From an uncultured Flavobacteriales bacterium (GTDB lineage: Bacteria; Bacteroidota; Bacteroidia; Flavobacteriales_D; Sanyastnellaceae), in the NCBI GenBank assembly GCA_938074325.1, contig CALJFZ010000017.1:117219-181218 (forward strand): a stretch of DNA of 64,000 bases. Direction: 5' to 3'. Made by a program: the position numbers and the translations under genes. The notes under the pieces are model-generated. The model searched no databases and was not told the origin of the DNA. It saw nothing but the letters and a program-made list of their open reading frames with translations. Of the stretch, positions 1-8,657 are shown one piece after another; position 1 is the first letter of the stretch, and each line of letters begins with the position of its first letter.

Positions 1-1
1 C

Positions 2-2194
2 TCCTTGGAGGGCACAAGCTTTGGTGTCATGTCGGATATTGAAGGCTTCTACAGCCTTAGTCGGGTGCCGGCCGGCACGTACACGTTGGTGATTTCCAGC
101 ATGGAATACGAAGGCGTCACCGAAGGCGTGGAGCTTGTGGACGGTAAAATCACCACCCGCAACTTCTTGCTCGAACAGCAAGTCATCCAACTGGAAGGCG
201 CTGAAGTCAATGCTGATCGGGAGGAGCAAACCACCAAGGTGAACATGTCTGTGGAGACGATCCGTCCGAGTGACTTGAAGAAGATCCCCAGTTTTGGTGG
301 TCAGCCCGACTTGGTGCAGGCATTGCAGGTCCTGCCGGGATTCATCAGCACCGGCGACCAAGGCGGTCAGCTTTATATCCGCGGTGGGTCGCCCATCCAG
401 AACAAGGTGTTACTGGACGGTATGATCATTTACAATGCGTTTCACAGCATCGGGTTGTTCAGTGTTTTCGATTCCGATGTAATCGCCAATGCCGATGTCT
501 ACACAGGAGGCTTTGGGGCCAAATTCGGCGGACGAATTTCCTCGGTGATGGATATCAAAACCCGAGATGGGAACAAAATGAAAACCCAGGGAAGGATCGG
601 CGCAAGTCCCTTTGGTGCGAAGTTGACTCTCGAAGGTCCGCTCAAGAAGTTGTCCGACTCGGGTGCAGGTATTTCATACATCTTGTCCTTGAAGCACAGC
701 TACCTGGAGCAGACGTCCAAGGTCCTCTACGACTACGTCAACAATGACGGTGAAGGCCTGCCATTCAATTTTACAGATGCTTACGGAAAGGTGTCATTTG
801 GCAGTGGCAATGGATCCAAGCTGAGTTTGTTTGGCTTCAACTTCAACGACCGCGTCAATTACCAAGCCTTGTCTGACTTGCGCTGGAAGAATTACGGTGG
901 CGGAGGAAACTTTACGGTGGTGCCCAGTGGTTCGGCTATCCTCATGAACGGGCACTTCGCTGCGAGCGATTACGAAATCCGCCTGCAAGAGGAGGGGCTG
1001 GAAGACCGGTACAGTGCGGTCAATGGGTTCAACTTCGGGTTGGATTTTAAGTATGTCTTGGGCGAGAATGCCGTCGAGTACGGGCTTGAGGTAGTAGGAA
1101 TGCAGACGGACTTCCAGACGTTCAACTCCATCGGTGTCCAAGTGGGACAAGTGGAAAACACCACGGAGTTTGCAGGCTACGTAGACTACAGAATCAACCG
1201 CGGGGATTGGATCATCAATCCGAGCATGCGGATGCAGTATTACAGCTCACTGGCTCGATTCCGTCCGGAACCACGAGTGGGGGTGAAGTACAAAGCCAGC
1301 GAGCGCTTGCGCTTGAAGTTTGCTGCCGGACTGTACTCGCAAAACGTCATCAGTTCCAATTCGGACAGAGACGTCGTCAACCTGTTCTATGGATTTCTGT
1401 CCGGTCCCGAAAACCTCCAACGCAATCTGCTGACCCCAACGGGCGACGTCCAAGAAGTAATTCACTCCCTACAAACAGCGGAGCATGTGATCTCAGGATT
1501 TGAATTTGATTTGACTGAGCGGCTCAATTTGAATGTAGAAGGCTACTTCAAAAACTTCAGCCAGCTCACAAACGCCAACCGCAACAAGCTCTTTGAAGAC
1601 AACGCACAGAACTCAGACGTTCCGGAGGTGCTTCGTAAGGACTTCATCGTTGAAACGGGCGTAGCGTACGGTGCTGATATCGTGTTGAAGTACGAAGAGC
1701 GCTCAAGTTATGTTTGGTTGGTGTATGGATATGGCAATGTGGACCGTTGGGATGGATTCCGCTGGTACGATCCTGTGTTTGATCGTCGCCACAACGTGAA
1801 TTTGGTCGTTTCACAGGGCATTGGTCGCAACGATGCATGGGAAGTAAGCGGCCGCTGGAACCTGGGCTCTGGATTGCCTTTCACGCAGACGCAAGGGTTC
1901 TATCAACCACCAAGCGTCATCGACGGCATTTCATCCGACTACGTAGTCGCTAACAGCAATGAGCTCGGCATCCAGTTCGCTGCATTGAACCAGGGTCGTC
2001 TCCCTGCGTATCACCGCTTGGATTTGAGCATCCGCCGTGAGTGGAAATTCGAAAACGACCAGACATTGGAGTTTTCTGCAGGCGCCACCAATGTGTACAG
2101 CCGGGATAACGTTTTCTACATCAACCGCATCACGGGTGACCGCGTGAATCAATTGCCATTCCTGCCGTCTGTAAGTGCGGATTGGCGCTTCTAA
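2..2194 (+). CDS. TonB-dependent receptor, 5' end outside window
   Basis: Outer-membrane TonB-dependent transporter, cut by the window start; the reading frame is open to the first base, so the true start lies upstream. The visible protein is about 730 residues. It begins inside a carboxypeptidase-regulatory-like beta-sandwich (residues about 1-55, with the VPAGTYTL motif typical of Bacteroidota receptors). A plug domain follows (about 90-190, with LYIRGGSP and VLLDGM), then a long beta-barrel ending in an aromatic residue (SADWRF). Such proteins import large ligands such as siderophores, glycans or vitamins across the outer membrane using TonB energy; the ligand cannot be told from sequence. 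No SusD partner is visible downstream. The gene converges on recN with a 9-bp gap and no hairpin terminator. Confidence 0.9.
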   Translation, partial: SLEGTSFGVMSDIEGFYSLSRVPAGTYTLVISSMEYEGVTEGVELVDGKITTRNFLLEQQVIQLEGAEVNADREEQTTKVNMSVETIRPSDLKKIPSFGGQPDLVQALQVLPGFISTGDQGGQLYIRGGSPIQNKVLLDGMIIYNAFHSIGLFSVFDSDVIANADVYTGGFGAKFGGRISSVMDIKTRDGNKMKTQGRIGASPFGAKLTLEGPLKKLSDSGAGISYILSLKHSYLEQTSKVLYDYVNNDGEGLPFNFTDAYGKVSFGSGNGSKLSLFGFNFNDRVNYQALSDLRWKNYGGGGNFTVVPSGSAILMNGHFAASDYEIRLQEEGLEDRYSAVNGFNFGLDFKYVLGENAVEYGLEVVGMQTDFQTFNSIGVQVGQVENTTEFAGYVDYRINRGDWIINPSMRMQYYSSLARFRPEPRVGVKYKASERLRLKFAAGLYSQNVISSNSDRDVVNLFYGFLSGPENLQRNLLTPTGDVQEVIHSLQTAEHVISGFEFDLTERLNLNVEGYFKNFSQLTNANRNKLFEDNAQNSDVPEVLRKDFIVETGVAYGADIVLKYEERSSYVWLVYGYGNVDRWDGFRWYDPVFDRRHNVNLVVSQGIGRNDAWEVSGRWNLGSGLPFTQTQGFYQPPSVIDGISSDYVVANSNELGIQFAALNQGRLPAYHRLDLSIRREWKFENDQTLEFSAGATNVYSRDNVFYINRITGDRVNQLPFLPSVSADWRF

Positions 2195-2203
2195 TTCACA
2201 GTT

Positions 2204-3865
2204 TTACGGTTTGCTCAGCAGGGCAGAGGCGTGCGCCATGGCGGCTTCCGTCACCACTGATCCGCTCAGCATGCCAGCCAATTCTTGCACCCGAGCATCT
2301 GTGCCCAACGGTGTGACCTCGGTTCGGGTCGCTGCGTCGACTGAACGCTTCGACACCTTGAGGTGATGATCTGCCGATGCAGCTACCTGCGGCAGGTGGG
2401 TGACGGAAATGACTTGCTGTTGCTGAGCCATTTGGTGCATGAGCTCCGCCATTTCCTCTGCCACCTTTCCGCTTACTCCTGTGTCAATTTCATCGAGCAC
2501 AATGGTGGGAATGGAGGTGGAACCCTGACCGGTGGCTTTGAAGGCCAACATGAGGCGGCTTTTTTCACCGCCGGAGGCCACCTTTTGAAGTGGCAGTGCC
2601 GGGTGTCCGGGATTGGCGGAGAATACAATGGTGACTTCCTCGATGCCCATTGCGTCGGGTTCCGTCATTTCATTCCAGGTAAAGTCCAGACATGCATCGG
2701 GCATGCTGAGCCTCTGCAGTTTTTCCATGATGCCCGATGCGAGACCTGCGGCAATGGTTTGGCGGCTCTGCATCAATCGGCGGCCGACTTCAAATACCTC
2801 AGTTCTACGCTGTACCAAGGCTTGTTGTGCCGCTGCATATGCTTGATCCACGTCTGCAGCTTCTGACAGCTGTTCCGCTAGGCTGATTTGCAGGCGCTTC
2901 AATTCGTCGACGTTGGCAGCGTGGTGCTTGTGCAGAATGCGTTGCAAGTCGTTGTGCAGCGCATTCAGGTAATCTAGCCGGTTCGGATTGGCGTCCGATT
3001 CTTCGGCGAGCACGGTCAACTCCTGAATGAGGTCATCCACTTCAATGCGCACGCTCGTGAGGCGTTGTGCCAACTCCAGAAAGCGATTGCCAATGCCCCC
3101 GAGCGTGTCCAATTGCTTCCCAGCGACCTGAACTCGGTCCACCGCGCCTGTTCCTTCGTCGTTGTCGGACAATGCGGCCAACGCTTGGGTCAAGGCCTCC
3201 CGGATGGCTTCCCCATTTTCCAAAACGTCCCGCTCTTCCATCAGTGCATTCCAATCCTGGTCTTCCAGGTTCAACTGATTCAGTTCATCGAGCTGGTATT
3301 GGATGTAGTCCAGATCGGTTTGGGGTTGTGAGCGCTTTAGTTCCAATTCAGCCAATCGGCGCTGAGCTTCTTTGAAGGCGGCGTACACATCAGTGTAGGC
3401 TTGAATGGTGGGAGCGTGATCGGCGTTGGAGTCAATCCAGGCCAATTGGAATTCCCGCTGCAGCAATAGCTTGGCGCTGTCTTGACCATGTAAATCCACC
3501 AGTCGGTTGCCCAGTGCTTGCAGGTCTTGCAGCTTGACGGGTGTGTCATTGACGAAAATCCGGCCGCGGCCCTGGCGAGAAAATTCGCGTCGGATGATGA
3601 GGTCGTCCCAGGCATCCAGCCGGTTGGCCTCCAACCATGATTGAATGGCCGGTGTGGTGGAGAAAACGCCTTCCACGGTGCAGCGGTCCGCGCCGGTCCG
3701 AATGCTGCTGGTATCGGCTCGGTCACCGATCAAAAGCCCCAACGCGCCAAGGACAATGGACTTGCCCGAGCCGGTCTCGCCTGTCATGGCCGTCATGCCG
3801 GTAGACCAAGGCAAATCCAACGCATCGATCAATGCGTAATTGCGAATATTGAGCGATTTCAGCAT
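2204..3865 (-). CDS. recN: DNA repair protein RecN
   Basis: SMC-like ATPase of double-strand-break repair, 553 aa, the usual family length. Walker A GETGSGKS is at about residues 29-36, the ABC signature SGGEKS at about 431-436, and Walker B TIVLDEID at about 454-461, followed by the SVTHLPQVAA switch region. The middle (about 160-380) is predicted coiled coil, rich in Leu, Gln, Glu and Ala. I chose the ATG at 3865 because it gives the canonical RecN N-terminus (MLKSLNIRNYALID); the open frame continues 35 codons further up but overlaps the neighbouring gene. It is last in the leftward bamD-rpoZ-coaBC-porD-recN operon, 7 bp after porD. Confidence 0.96.
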   Translation of the reverse strand: MLKSLNIRNYALIDALDLPWSTGMTAMTGETGSGKSIVLGALGLLIGDRADTSSIRTGADRCTVEGVFSTTPAIQSWLEANRLDAWDDLIIRREFSRQGRGRIFVNDTPVKLQDLQALGNRLVDLHGQDSAKLLLQREFQLAWIDSNADHAPTIQAYTDVYAAFKEAQRRLAELELKRSQPQTDLDYIQYQLDELNQLNLEDQDWNALMEERDVLENGEAIREALTQALAALSDNDEGTGAVDRVQVAGKQLDTLGGIGNRFLELAQRLTSVRIEVDDLIQELTVLAEESDANPNRLDYLNALHNDLQRILHKHHAANVDELKRLQISLAEQLSEAADVDQAYAAAQQALVQRRTEVFEVGRRLMQSRQTIAAGLASGIMEKLQRLSMPDACLDFTWNEMTEPDAMGIEEVTIVFSANPGHPALPLQKVASGGEKSRLMLAFKATGQGSTSIPTIVLDEIDTGVSGKVAEEMAELMHQMAQQQQVISVTHLPQVAASADHHLKVSKRSVDAATRTEVTPLGTDARVQELAGMLSGSVVTEAAMAHASALLSKP

Positions 3866-3872
3866 GTTGGTT

Positions 3873-4787
3873 TCAGCCCAAGATGCTGTCGTACTTAGAG
3901 ATGTTCCCCGGGTCCATTTGCTTAAGCACCGGGAGTAAGCGCGTCTTTTCTGCATCCGGGGCAGGTCCAAAGACTTTCAGAATCTCATCGGATTTCGAAA
4001 GGAAAAACAACTGCAAGTTGTACGATGAGGGCCGAATGCGGTGCGTCTGACGCATTTCAATCAAAGCGTCTGCCATGGCCAATCGACCGGCTTCGACGTC
4101 GTCGAACAATTGATCCAATCCCATGCGGTGATAATAGTACAGGCAGTTGCGCACGGGACGGAAAGTTTGTGAGAGCATGTTCTCAACCAACCAGTATCGG
4201 TTTTGATTGCCTTGGCTGGCCTTCCAGCCCGTAGGACCAGAATTCTGTGCGTTGGCCACGATGGTTTGCGCCTTCAAGTAATGGGCCGTCCCGCCTTCCA
4301 ATGCCATGCTATCGTAATCCATCCCTAGGATCATGTACGCATAGTAGGCCAAAATGGAGGAGAGGTTGTCGCGGTATTGGTCAATGCTGAATTGAATATT
4401 GCTGCTGCCGTCCCATGAAATTTCAAAATCCCCATCGTTGACCAGCAACATGGCCGAATTGTAGTCGCTGTTATATACAGGGCGGGAGCTCTGTACTTGA
4501 ATGTTTCCTCGAAACGAGGTTGGGCTTGGAGCTTCAGAAATGGTGATCTGCATCGTGCATTCGATGCGCTCCTCGAACTGGAACTCGTCATTGGTCCAGC
4601 GACGGCCGTTCATGAATTCTTGAATGTTCTCCTCCAACGACTCAAATATGGACGCCTCGACATTGGCAATTTGAGGGGCGATGACTTGCACACGGCAGTT
4701 CAATTCTTGCGCTTGAAGCGGGGTGTTCCACAGAAGCGCTGTGCCTGCAATCAGGCCAATGAAGCGGAGCCGGAGCGATGAAGTCAT
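3873..4787 (-). CDS. porD: PorD/DUF4835-family protein (type IX secretion associated)
   Basis: 304-aa exported protein with a clear Sec signal peptide (hydrophobic stretch to LQAQ at about residues 8-27). The sequence matches the DUF4835 family of Bacteroidota, now usually called PorD. Recognisable pieces are the ELNCRVQV start of the mature chain, NIQVQSSRPVYNS in the middle and the KYDSILG tail. PorD is linked to type IX secretion and gliding in members of the phylum, but its molecular role is poorly defined. The gene overlaps coaBC by 4 bp (ATGA) and precedes recN. Family assignment rests on recognition, not on a search. Confidence 0.85.
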   Translation of the reverse strand: MTSSLRLRFIGLIAGTALLWNTPLQAQELNCRVQVIAPQIANVEASIFESLEENIQEFMNGRRWTNDEFQFEERIECTMQITISEAPSPTSFRGNIQVQSSRPVYNSDYNSAMLLVNDGDFEISWDGSSNIQFSIDQYRDNLSSILAYYAYMILGMDYDSMALEGGTAHYLKAQTIVANAQNSGPTGWKASQGNQNRYWLVENMLSQTFRPVRNCLYYYHRMGLDQLFDDVEAGRLAMADALIEMRQTHRIRPSSYNLQLFFLSKSDEILKVFGPAPDAEKTRLLPVLKQMDPGNISKYDSILG

Positions 4788-5989
4788 GAAAGAATTCTTT
4801 TCAGAAGGGTGGTCACGATGTCCTCGGCCACCTTGGCTTTGGACTTCAATTCAAATTTATGGGAATCCCCGTTCTTTTCGAAGATGGTGATGCGGTTGGT
4901 ATCGGTGCCAAATCCGGCACCTTCATCTGCGGTCGTATTCAGCACGATGAAATCAGCCTGCTTGCGCTCCAACTTGGACTTGGCACTGGCCTCGCCGTTG
5001 TCCGTTTCCAGCGCAAATCCTACCACGGTTTGTGTTGGTGTTTTGTTCTTGCCCCAAGCGGCAAGAATGTCCAGCGTGGGTTCGAGTGCAATAGCGGCGG
5101 GCAACTCTCCCTTATGCAATTTGCGATCGGAAGGGGTCGTGGGGCGGGCATCAGCCACGGCTGCTGCAGCGACAGCAACATCGCAGCCTTCAAACCTCGC
5201 CATAGCGGCATCGTACATGTCTTGGGCAGTTTCCACCTTCACGAATTCGTGAACGCCAGCAGGCGGATTTAATTGCACCGGACCGGAAATGAGCAACACG
5301 TCAGCACCTAGCTGGATAAAGGCCTCGGCCAATGCGTAACCCATTTTGCCGGAACTCCGATTACCGATAAACCGAACGGCGTCAATCGGTTCATGCGTGG
5401 GACCAGCCGTGATCAAGACGCGTCTGCCAGACAAGGGTGCCGCATCACGAAACCACTTTTCCATCCAATCTGCGATGTGCTCCGGTTCAGCCATGCGGCC
5501 TTTTCCATCTAGCCCTGACGCTAGCGGTCCTGATTCGGGTTCAATGATCCCGACCCCTCTTTGGGCCAGCGTGCTCAAATTTTCTTGCGTTGCTGGATGG
5601 GTGAACATGTCCAAATCCATCGCTGGAGCTACAATGACGGGACATCGGCTGCTCAAATGCACAGCCAAAAGAAAGCTGTCGCCTGAGCCTTGGACCATGC
5701 TGCTCAGGGTTTGAGCTGTGGCCGGGGCGATCAAGAAGGCGTCGGCCCACAAGCCAAGGTCAACGTGGTTGGTCCAGGTTCCTTGGTCCTTGTTTTCCGT
5801 AAAATCGCTGTAAACCCTGTGACCGGTAAGGGTGGCCAAGGTGAGGGGCGTAATGAAGTCGATGGCCGCTTGCGACATGACCACACGTACCTCTGCTCCG
5901 CGGCGTTGCAGTTCGCGAGCGAGCAAAGCAGATTTGTAGGCAGCTATGCTGCCTGTAATTCCTAGAAGAATGCGTTTGTTTTCCAACAT
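4784..5989 (-). CDS. coaBC: Bifunctional phosphopantothenoylcysteine decarboxylase/phosphopantothenate-cysteine ligase
   Basis: Coenzyme A biosynthesis: joins 4'-phosphopantothenate to cysteine and then decarboxylates the product. It has 401 aa, the normal bifunctional length. The N-terminal flavoprotein half (about 1-180) has GITGSIAAYKS, the catalytic-type histidine in TNHVDL (H75) and the substrate clamp PAMDLDM, a Bacteroidota version of PxMNxxM. The C-terminal CoaB half (about 188-401) has TAGPTHEPIDAVRFIGNRSSGKMG, read as two adjoining motifs, and the SDRKLHKG lysine loop. The position that holds a reactive cysteine in E. coli CoaC reads ASGLDGKGRM, with no cysteine. Its stop overlaps porD by 4 bp. 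Confidence 0.95.
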   Translation of the reverse strand: MLENKRILLGITGSIAAYKSALLARELQRRGAEVRVVMSQAAIDFITPLTLATLTGHRVYSDFTENKDQGTWTNHVDLGLWADAFLIAPATAQTLSSMVQGSGDSFLLAVHLSSRCPVIVAPAMDLDMFTHPATQENLSTLAQRGVGIIEPESGPLASGLDGKGRMAEPEHIADWMEKWFRDAAPLSGRRVLITAGPTHEPIDAVRFIGNRSSGKMGYALAEAFIQLGADVLLISGPVQLNPPAGVHEFVKVETAQDMYDAAMARFEGCDVAVAAAAVADARPTTPSDRKLHKGELPAAIALEPTLDILAAWGKNKTPTQTVVGFALETDNGEASAKSKLERKQADFIVLNTTADEGAGFGTDTNRITIFEKNGDSHKFELKSKAKVAEDIVTTLLKRILS

Positions 5990-6016
5990 GGCGGGAAAGG
6001 AACTCCGCCTGCTGGC

Positions 6017-6379
6017 TTAGGCTTCGGCGTCCGCTGCGTCCTCTGAATCATCGCCTTCAACGGGATCGTTGATGCCGATCAGATCCTGACCGAGCTCCGC
6101 AATCGCGATGCTGTGCGGCTTGGGAAGGCGCTCGTAGAATCGAGAAATCTCGATTTGCTCACGGTTTTCGAATACTTCCTCGAGTGAATCGGTAGGCGTG
6201 ATGAACTCTTCGAGTTTCGCATTCAGCTCCTGCTTCATTTCCACCGCGAGTTGGTTGCTGCGGCTGCTCAAAACGACGATGGTCTCGAACAAGTTGCCAG
6301 TTCCTTGCGTCTCCAACGCGTGATTGTCGCGTGTTTCGGTGGACTTGTCCGCCTTGATGGATTTGAAATTCGTGCTCAT
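6017..6379 (-). CDS. rpoZ: DNA-directed RNA polymerase omega subunit (RpoZ-like)
   Basis: Small acidic-tailed protein, 120 aa, of the divergent RpoZ family found in Bacteroidota. It helps assemble and stabilise RNA polymerase by clamping the beta' subunit. Visible family features are NLFETIVVLSSRSNQLA (about residues 29-45; compare the RARQLA-type core of other omegas) and PHSIAIAELGQDLIG near the C-terminus, before an Asp/Glu/Ala-rich tail. The ATG overlaps the bamD stop by 4 bp (ATGA), and coaBC follows after 27 bp. The order bamD-rpoZ-coaBC supports the assignment, as I recall it being common in the phylum. Confidence 0.85.
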   Translation of the reverse strand: MSTNFKSIKADKSTETRDNHALETQGTGNLFETIVVLSSRSNQLAVEMKQELNAKLEEFITPTDSLEEVFENREQIEISRFYERLPKPHSIAIAELGQDLIGINDPVEGDDSEDAADAEA

Positions 6380-7227
6380 TCAGTAGGAAGATTTGCCGCA
6401 AGATTGTCAATGGCTGTTACGCATCGGTCGTGGACGTTTTGCGCTTGTTCCATGTATTGACTTTCCGGATAGCGGGCCACAAAGGTAAGGAAAGCTTCGA
6501 TGGTATCGTTAAATCGTTCCAATTTCCTTCGTTCCGTGCTCAATTCAGCATACTGGAAGTAGCTATCAACGATGAGCCATTGCATCTGCTCCCGGAAGGG
6601 CGTATCGGGGTATTCCTTCAAGGCGTTTTTGAAGGCGATCACTGCGCTTTTGTAGTTCTCCGTATGGTAGTAAGTGTAAGCGGACTCAAATGATTTCACT
6701 TCCAATTTGTTGCGAAGCTCATTGACCATGACTTGACTGGAGTCCCGGAAGGCACTAGCGGGGTAACGGTCCATGAACAATTGGAATTCCTCGATGGCTT
6801 GATCGGTTTCGAGTTGGTCCAAACTCGGTTTGGGGCTGAGCAGATAGCTGCACACTGCACTTTCGAATTGGGCTTCCTCAGCGCGCGGATCATTGGGGAA
6901 TGTCTTGGCGAACATTTTAAAGTAGTACCGGGCCAGATAATAATCTCCTACGCACCGATGGGCCTTCGCGTAGTTGTACTGCGCTTCTACAGAACGTTCT
7001 GTACCCCGCGTGAGGCTGACCACTTCTTCCAAAATGGGCAAGGCCCCGAAGCATTTATTGGAATCCAAAAAACCTAGAGCACGCTCGTATTTATAGTCGA
7101 GGTCCGTGCTCTTCATGATTTTGTTGTATTCGCTGCAACCGGTTCCGAAGGTCAACGCCAAAGCGAGAGCGCCCAATGCCACATAGGCGAAGGGTGTGGA
7201 GTGAGATGTCGTGGGATTTTGCTCCAT
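6376..7227 (-). CDS. bamD: Outer membrane assembly lipoprotein BamD
   Basis: Tetratricopeptide lipoprotein of the BAM complex, which folds beta-barrel proteins into the outer membrane; 283 aa. A signal peptide ends at a lipidation cysteine (TFGTGC, C31), a loose lipobox of the kind seen in this phylum. Several TPR-like helical pairs follow, with motifs such as AEAQYNYAKAH-type helices, TFPNDPRAEEA, DRYPAS and ARYPESQY. I placed the start at the ATG at 7227. A GTG 24 bases further up is open, but a TACCTTCG promoter box (7235-7242) lies between them, so translation should begin at 7227. It heads the leftward operon continuing into rpoZ, coaBC, porD and recN. Confidence 0.9.
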   Translation of the reverse strand: MEQNPTTSHSTPFAYVALGALALALTFGTGCSEYNKIMKSTDLDYKYERALGFLDSNKCFGALPILEEVVSLTRGTERSVEAQYNYAKAHRCVGDYYLARYYFKMFAKTFPNDPRAEEAQFESAVCSYLLSPKPSLDQLETDQAIEEFQLFMDRYPASAFRDSSQVMVNELRNKLEVKSFESAYTYYHTENYKSAVIAFKNALKEYPDTPFREQMQWLIVDSYFQYAELSTERRKLERFNDTIEAFLTFVARYPESQYMEQAQNVHDRCVTAIDNLAANLPTE

Positions 7228-7234
7228 GCGGCTA

Positions 7235-7242
7235 CGAAGGTA
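7235..7242 (-). promoter_or_regulatory. -7-like promoter box before bamD
   Basis: Reading leftward, TACCTTCG lies 7 bases before the bamD ATG. It fits the Bacteroidota -7 element TAnnTTTG with a C in the seventh place. The identical octamer precedes rfaE1 and the large TPR gene. No convincing -33 TTTG is seen at the expected distance. Confidence 0.45.
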
Positions 7243-7375
7243 ATTCGCCACACCTTTTATGTGAGCAGCGTGAACGCAATTTTGAAAACTTAACCATCCA
7301 GCTATTCATGTTCACCTGTGGATACAAAACGCAGAATGTGAGGTTTAAAATGCGGGTTAACTGCGAATCCAATAG

Positions 7376-7383
7376 TAAGTTTG
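7376..7383 (+). promoter_or_regulatory. Candidate -7 box for the SPT-family operon
   Basis: TAAGTTTG is an exact TAnnTTTG match 20 bases upstream of the proposed TTG start at 7404. There is no clear -33 element. Divergent from the bamD promoter across about 130 bp that otherwise holds nothing recognisable. Confidence 0.35.
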
Positions 7384-7403
7384 CGCCTTTAAACCCTTGT
7401 ACA

Positions 7404-8648
7404 TTGGATATTTTTGATCGCATTCGCAACGACCGTGGCCCTCTGGGACAACACGCACGAGAGAGTCACGGATACTTCACATTCCCTAAGCTAGAGGGAG
7501 AGATTTCCAACCGCATGACCTTCCGCGGTAAAGAGGTCTTGGTCTGGTCGGTGAACAATTACCTCGGCTTGGCTAACCACCCTGACATCCGAAAGGCAGA
7601 TGCTGACGCTGCGGCTGATTGGGGCATGGGCTATCCCATGGGAGCGCGTATGATGTCCGGTCAAACAGCGCAGCACGAATTGCTCGAGTCGCAGTTGGCC
7701 GACTTCATGCAAAAAGAAGACGCCTTCCTGCTTAACTACGGCTACCAGGGATGTCAGTCGGCGATTGAGGCTTTGGTAAGCCGTCACGACGTCATCGTAT
7801 ACGATTCTGAATCGCATGCTTGCATGGTGGACGGTGTTCGCTTGCACCAAGGGAAGCGATTTGTATTCCAACACAACGACATGGAGTCCTTCGTCAAGCA
7901 GCTCGACCGTGCGAAAGCACTCTGTGAGCAGACTGGAGGCGGCATCTTGGTCGTTACAGAAGGGGTCTTCGGCATGGCTGGAGACCAAGGGAAATTGAAG
8001 GAGATCTGCGAGTACAAAGCTGAATACGGATTCCGTTTGTTCGTAGACGATGCCCACGGCTTTGGCACCGTTGGTGAAAACGGTCGCGGTGCAGGTGATG
8101 CGCAAGGCGTACAGGAACACATCGACGTATACTTCGGCACGTTCGCAAAGTCAATGGCCACTGTCGGTGCCTTCGTAGCGGGTGACGAAGACGTCATTGA
8201 CTTCTTGCGTTACAACATGCGTTCACAAACCTTCGCTAAGTCGTTGCCCATGCCCATCGTAATCGGTGCACAAAAGCGATTGGAAATGCTCCGCACGCAA
8301 CCGCAGCACAAAGAGAATTTGTGGAAGGTGGCCAATGCCTTGCAATCGGGATTGCGAGAGGCGGGCTTTGATTTGGGTGTTACCAATTCATGTGTTACCC
8401 CTGTTTTCTTGAAAGGAGGCTTGGGCGAGGCGACAAATTTGACCCTGGACTTGCGTGAGAACTATGGCATCTTCTGTTCGATTGTTGTCTACCCTGTGGT
8501 CCCGAAGGATACCATCATGCTGCGCTTGATTCCAACAGCGGTTCACACCCTGGAGGATGTTCAGTACACCATTGAGACCTTCTCCACAGTGAAGGATAAA
8601 TTGTTCGCAGGCGACTACAAGAGCGAGAAGATTGCATCTTGGGCATAA
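7404..8648 (+). CDS. spt: Serine palmitoyltransferase-type alpha-oxoamine synthase
   Basis: PLP enzyme that condenses an amino acid with a fatty acyl-CoA, the first step of sphingolipid or sulfonolipid (capnine) synthesis. The 414-aa product shows SESHACMVDG (H138), the cofactor-facing DDAHGFGTVG (H218) and the Schiff-base lysine in TFAKS (K249). The start is TTG at 7404, giving an N-terminus (MDIFDRIRNDRGPLG) like related Bacteroidota enzymes. An in-frame extension back to 7176 runs into bamD and looks non-coding. It is followed by truA after 9 bp. Whether the amino-acid substrate is serine (SPT) or cysteate (CapA-type) cannot be decided here. Confidence 0.88.
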   Translation: MDIFDRIRNDRGPLGQHARESHGYFTFPKLEGEISNRMTFRGKEVLVWSVNNYLGLANHPDIRKADADAAADWGMGYPMGARMMSGQTAQHELLESQLADFMQKEDAFLLNYGYQGCQSAIEALVSRHDVIVYDSESHACMVDGVRLHQGKRFVFQHNDMESFVKQLDRAKALCEQTGGGILVVTEGVFGMAGDQGKLKEICEYKAEYGFRLFVDDAHGFGTVGENGRGAGDAQGVQEHIDVYFGTFAKSMATVGAFVAGDEDVIDFLRYNMRSQTFAKSLPMPIVIGAQKRLEMLRTQPQHKENLWKVANALQSGLREAGFDLGVTNSCVTPVFLKGGLGEATNLTLDLRENYGIFCSIVVYPVVPKDTIMLRLIPTAVHTLEDVQYTIETFSTVKDKLFAGDYKSEKIASWA

Positions 8649-8657
8649 GCCCCCGCC

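Noticed and set aside
2363..2866. Rightward open frame antisense to recN
   Set aside because: Shadow of recN with unnatural Cys/His-rich composition; no independent start signal or family match.
7176..7403. In-frame extension of the SPT-family gene into bamD
   Set aside because: The extra 76 residues look non-coding, overlap bamD's signal peptide region and the promoter boxes, and are absent from family members.
7409..7416. TATTTTTG inside the 5' end of the SPT-family gene
   Set aside because: It matches the -7 consensus but lies downstream of the family-consistent start codon; using it would remove conserved residues.
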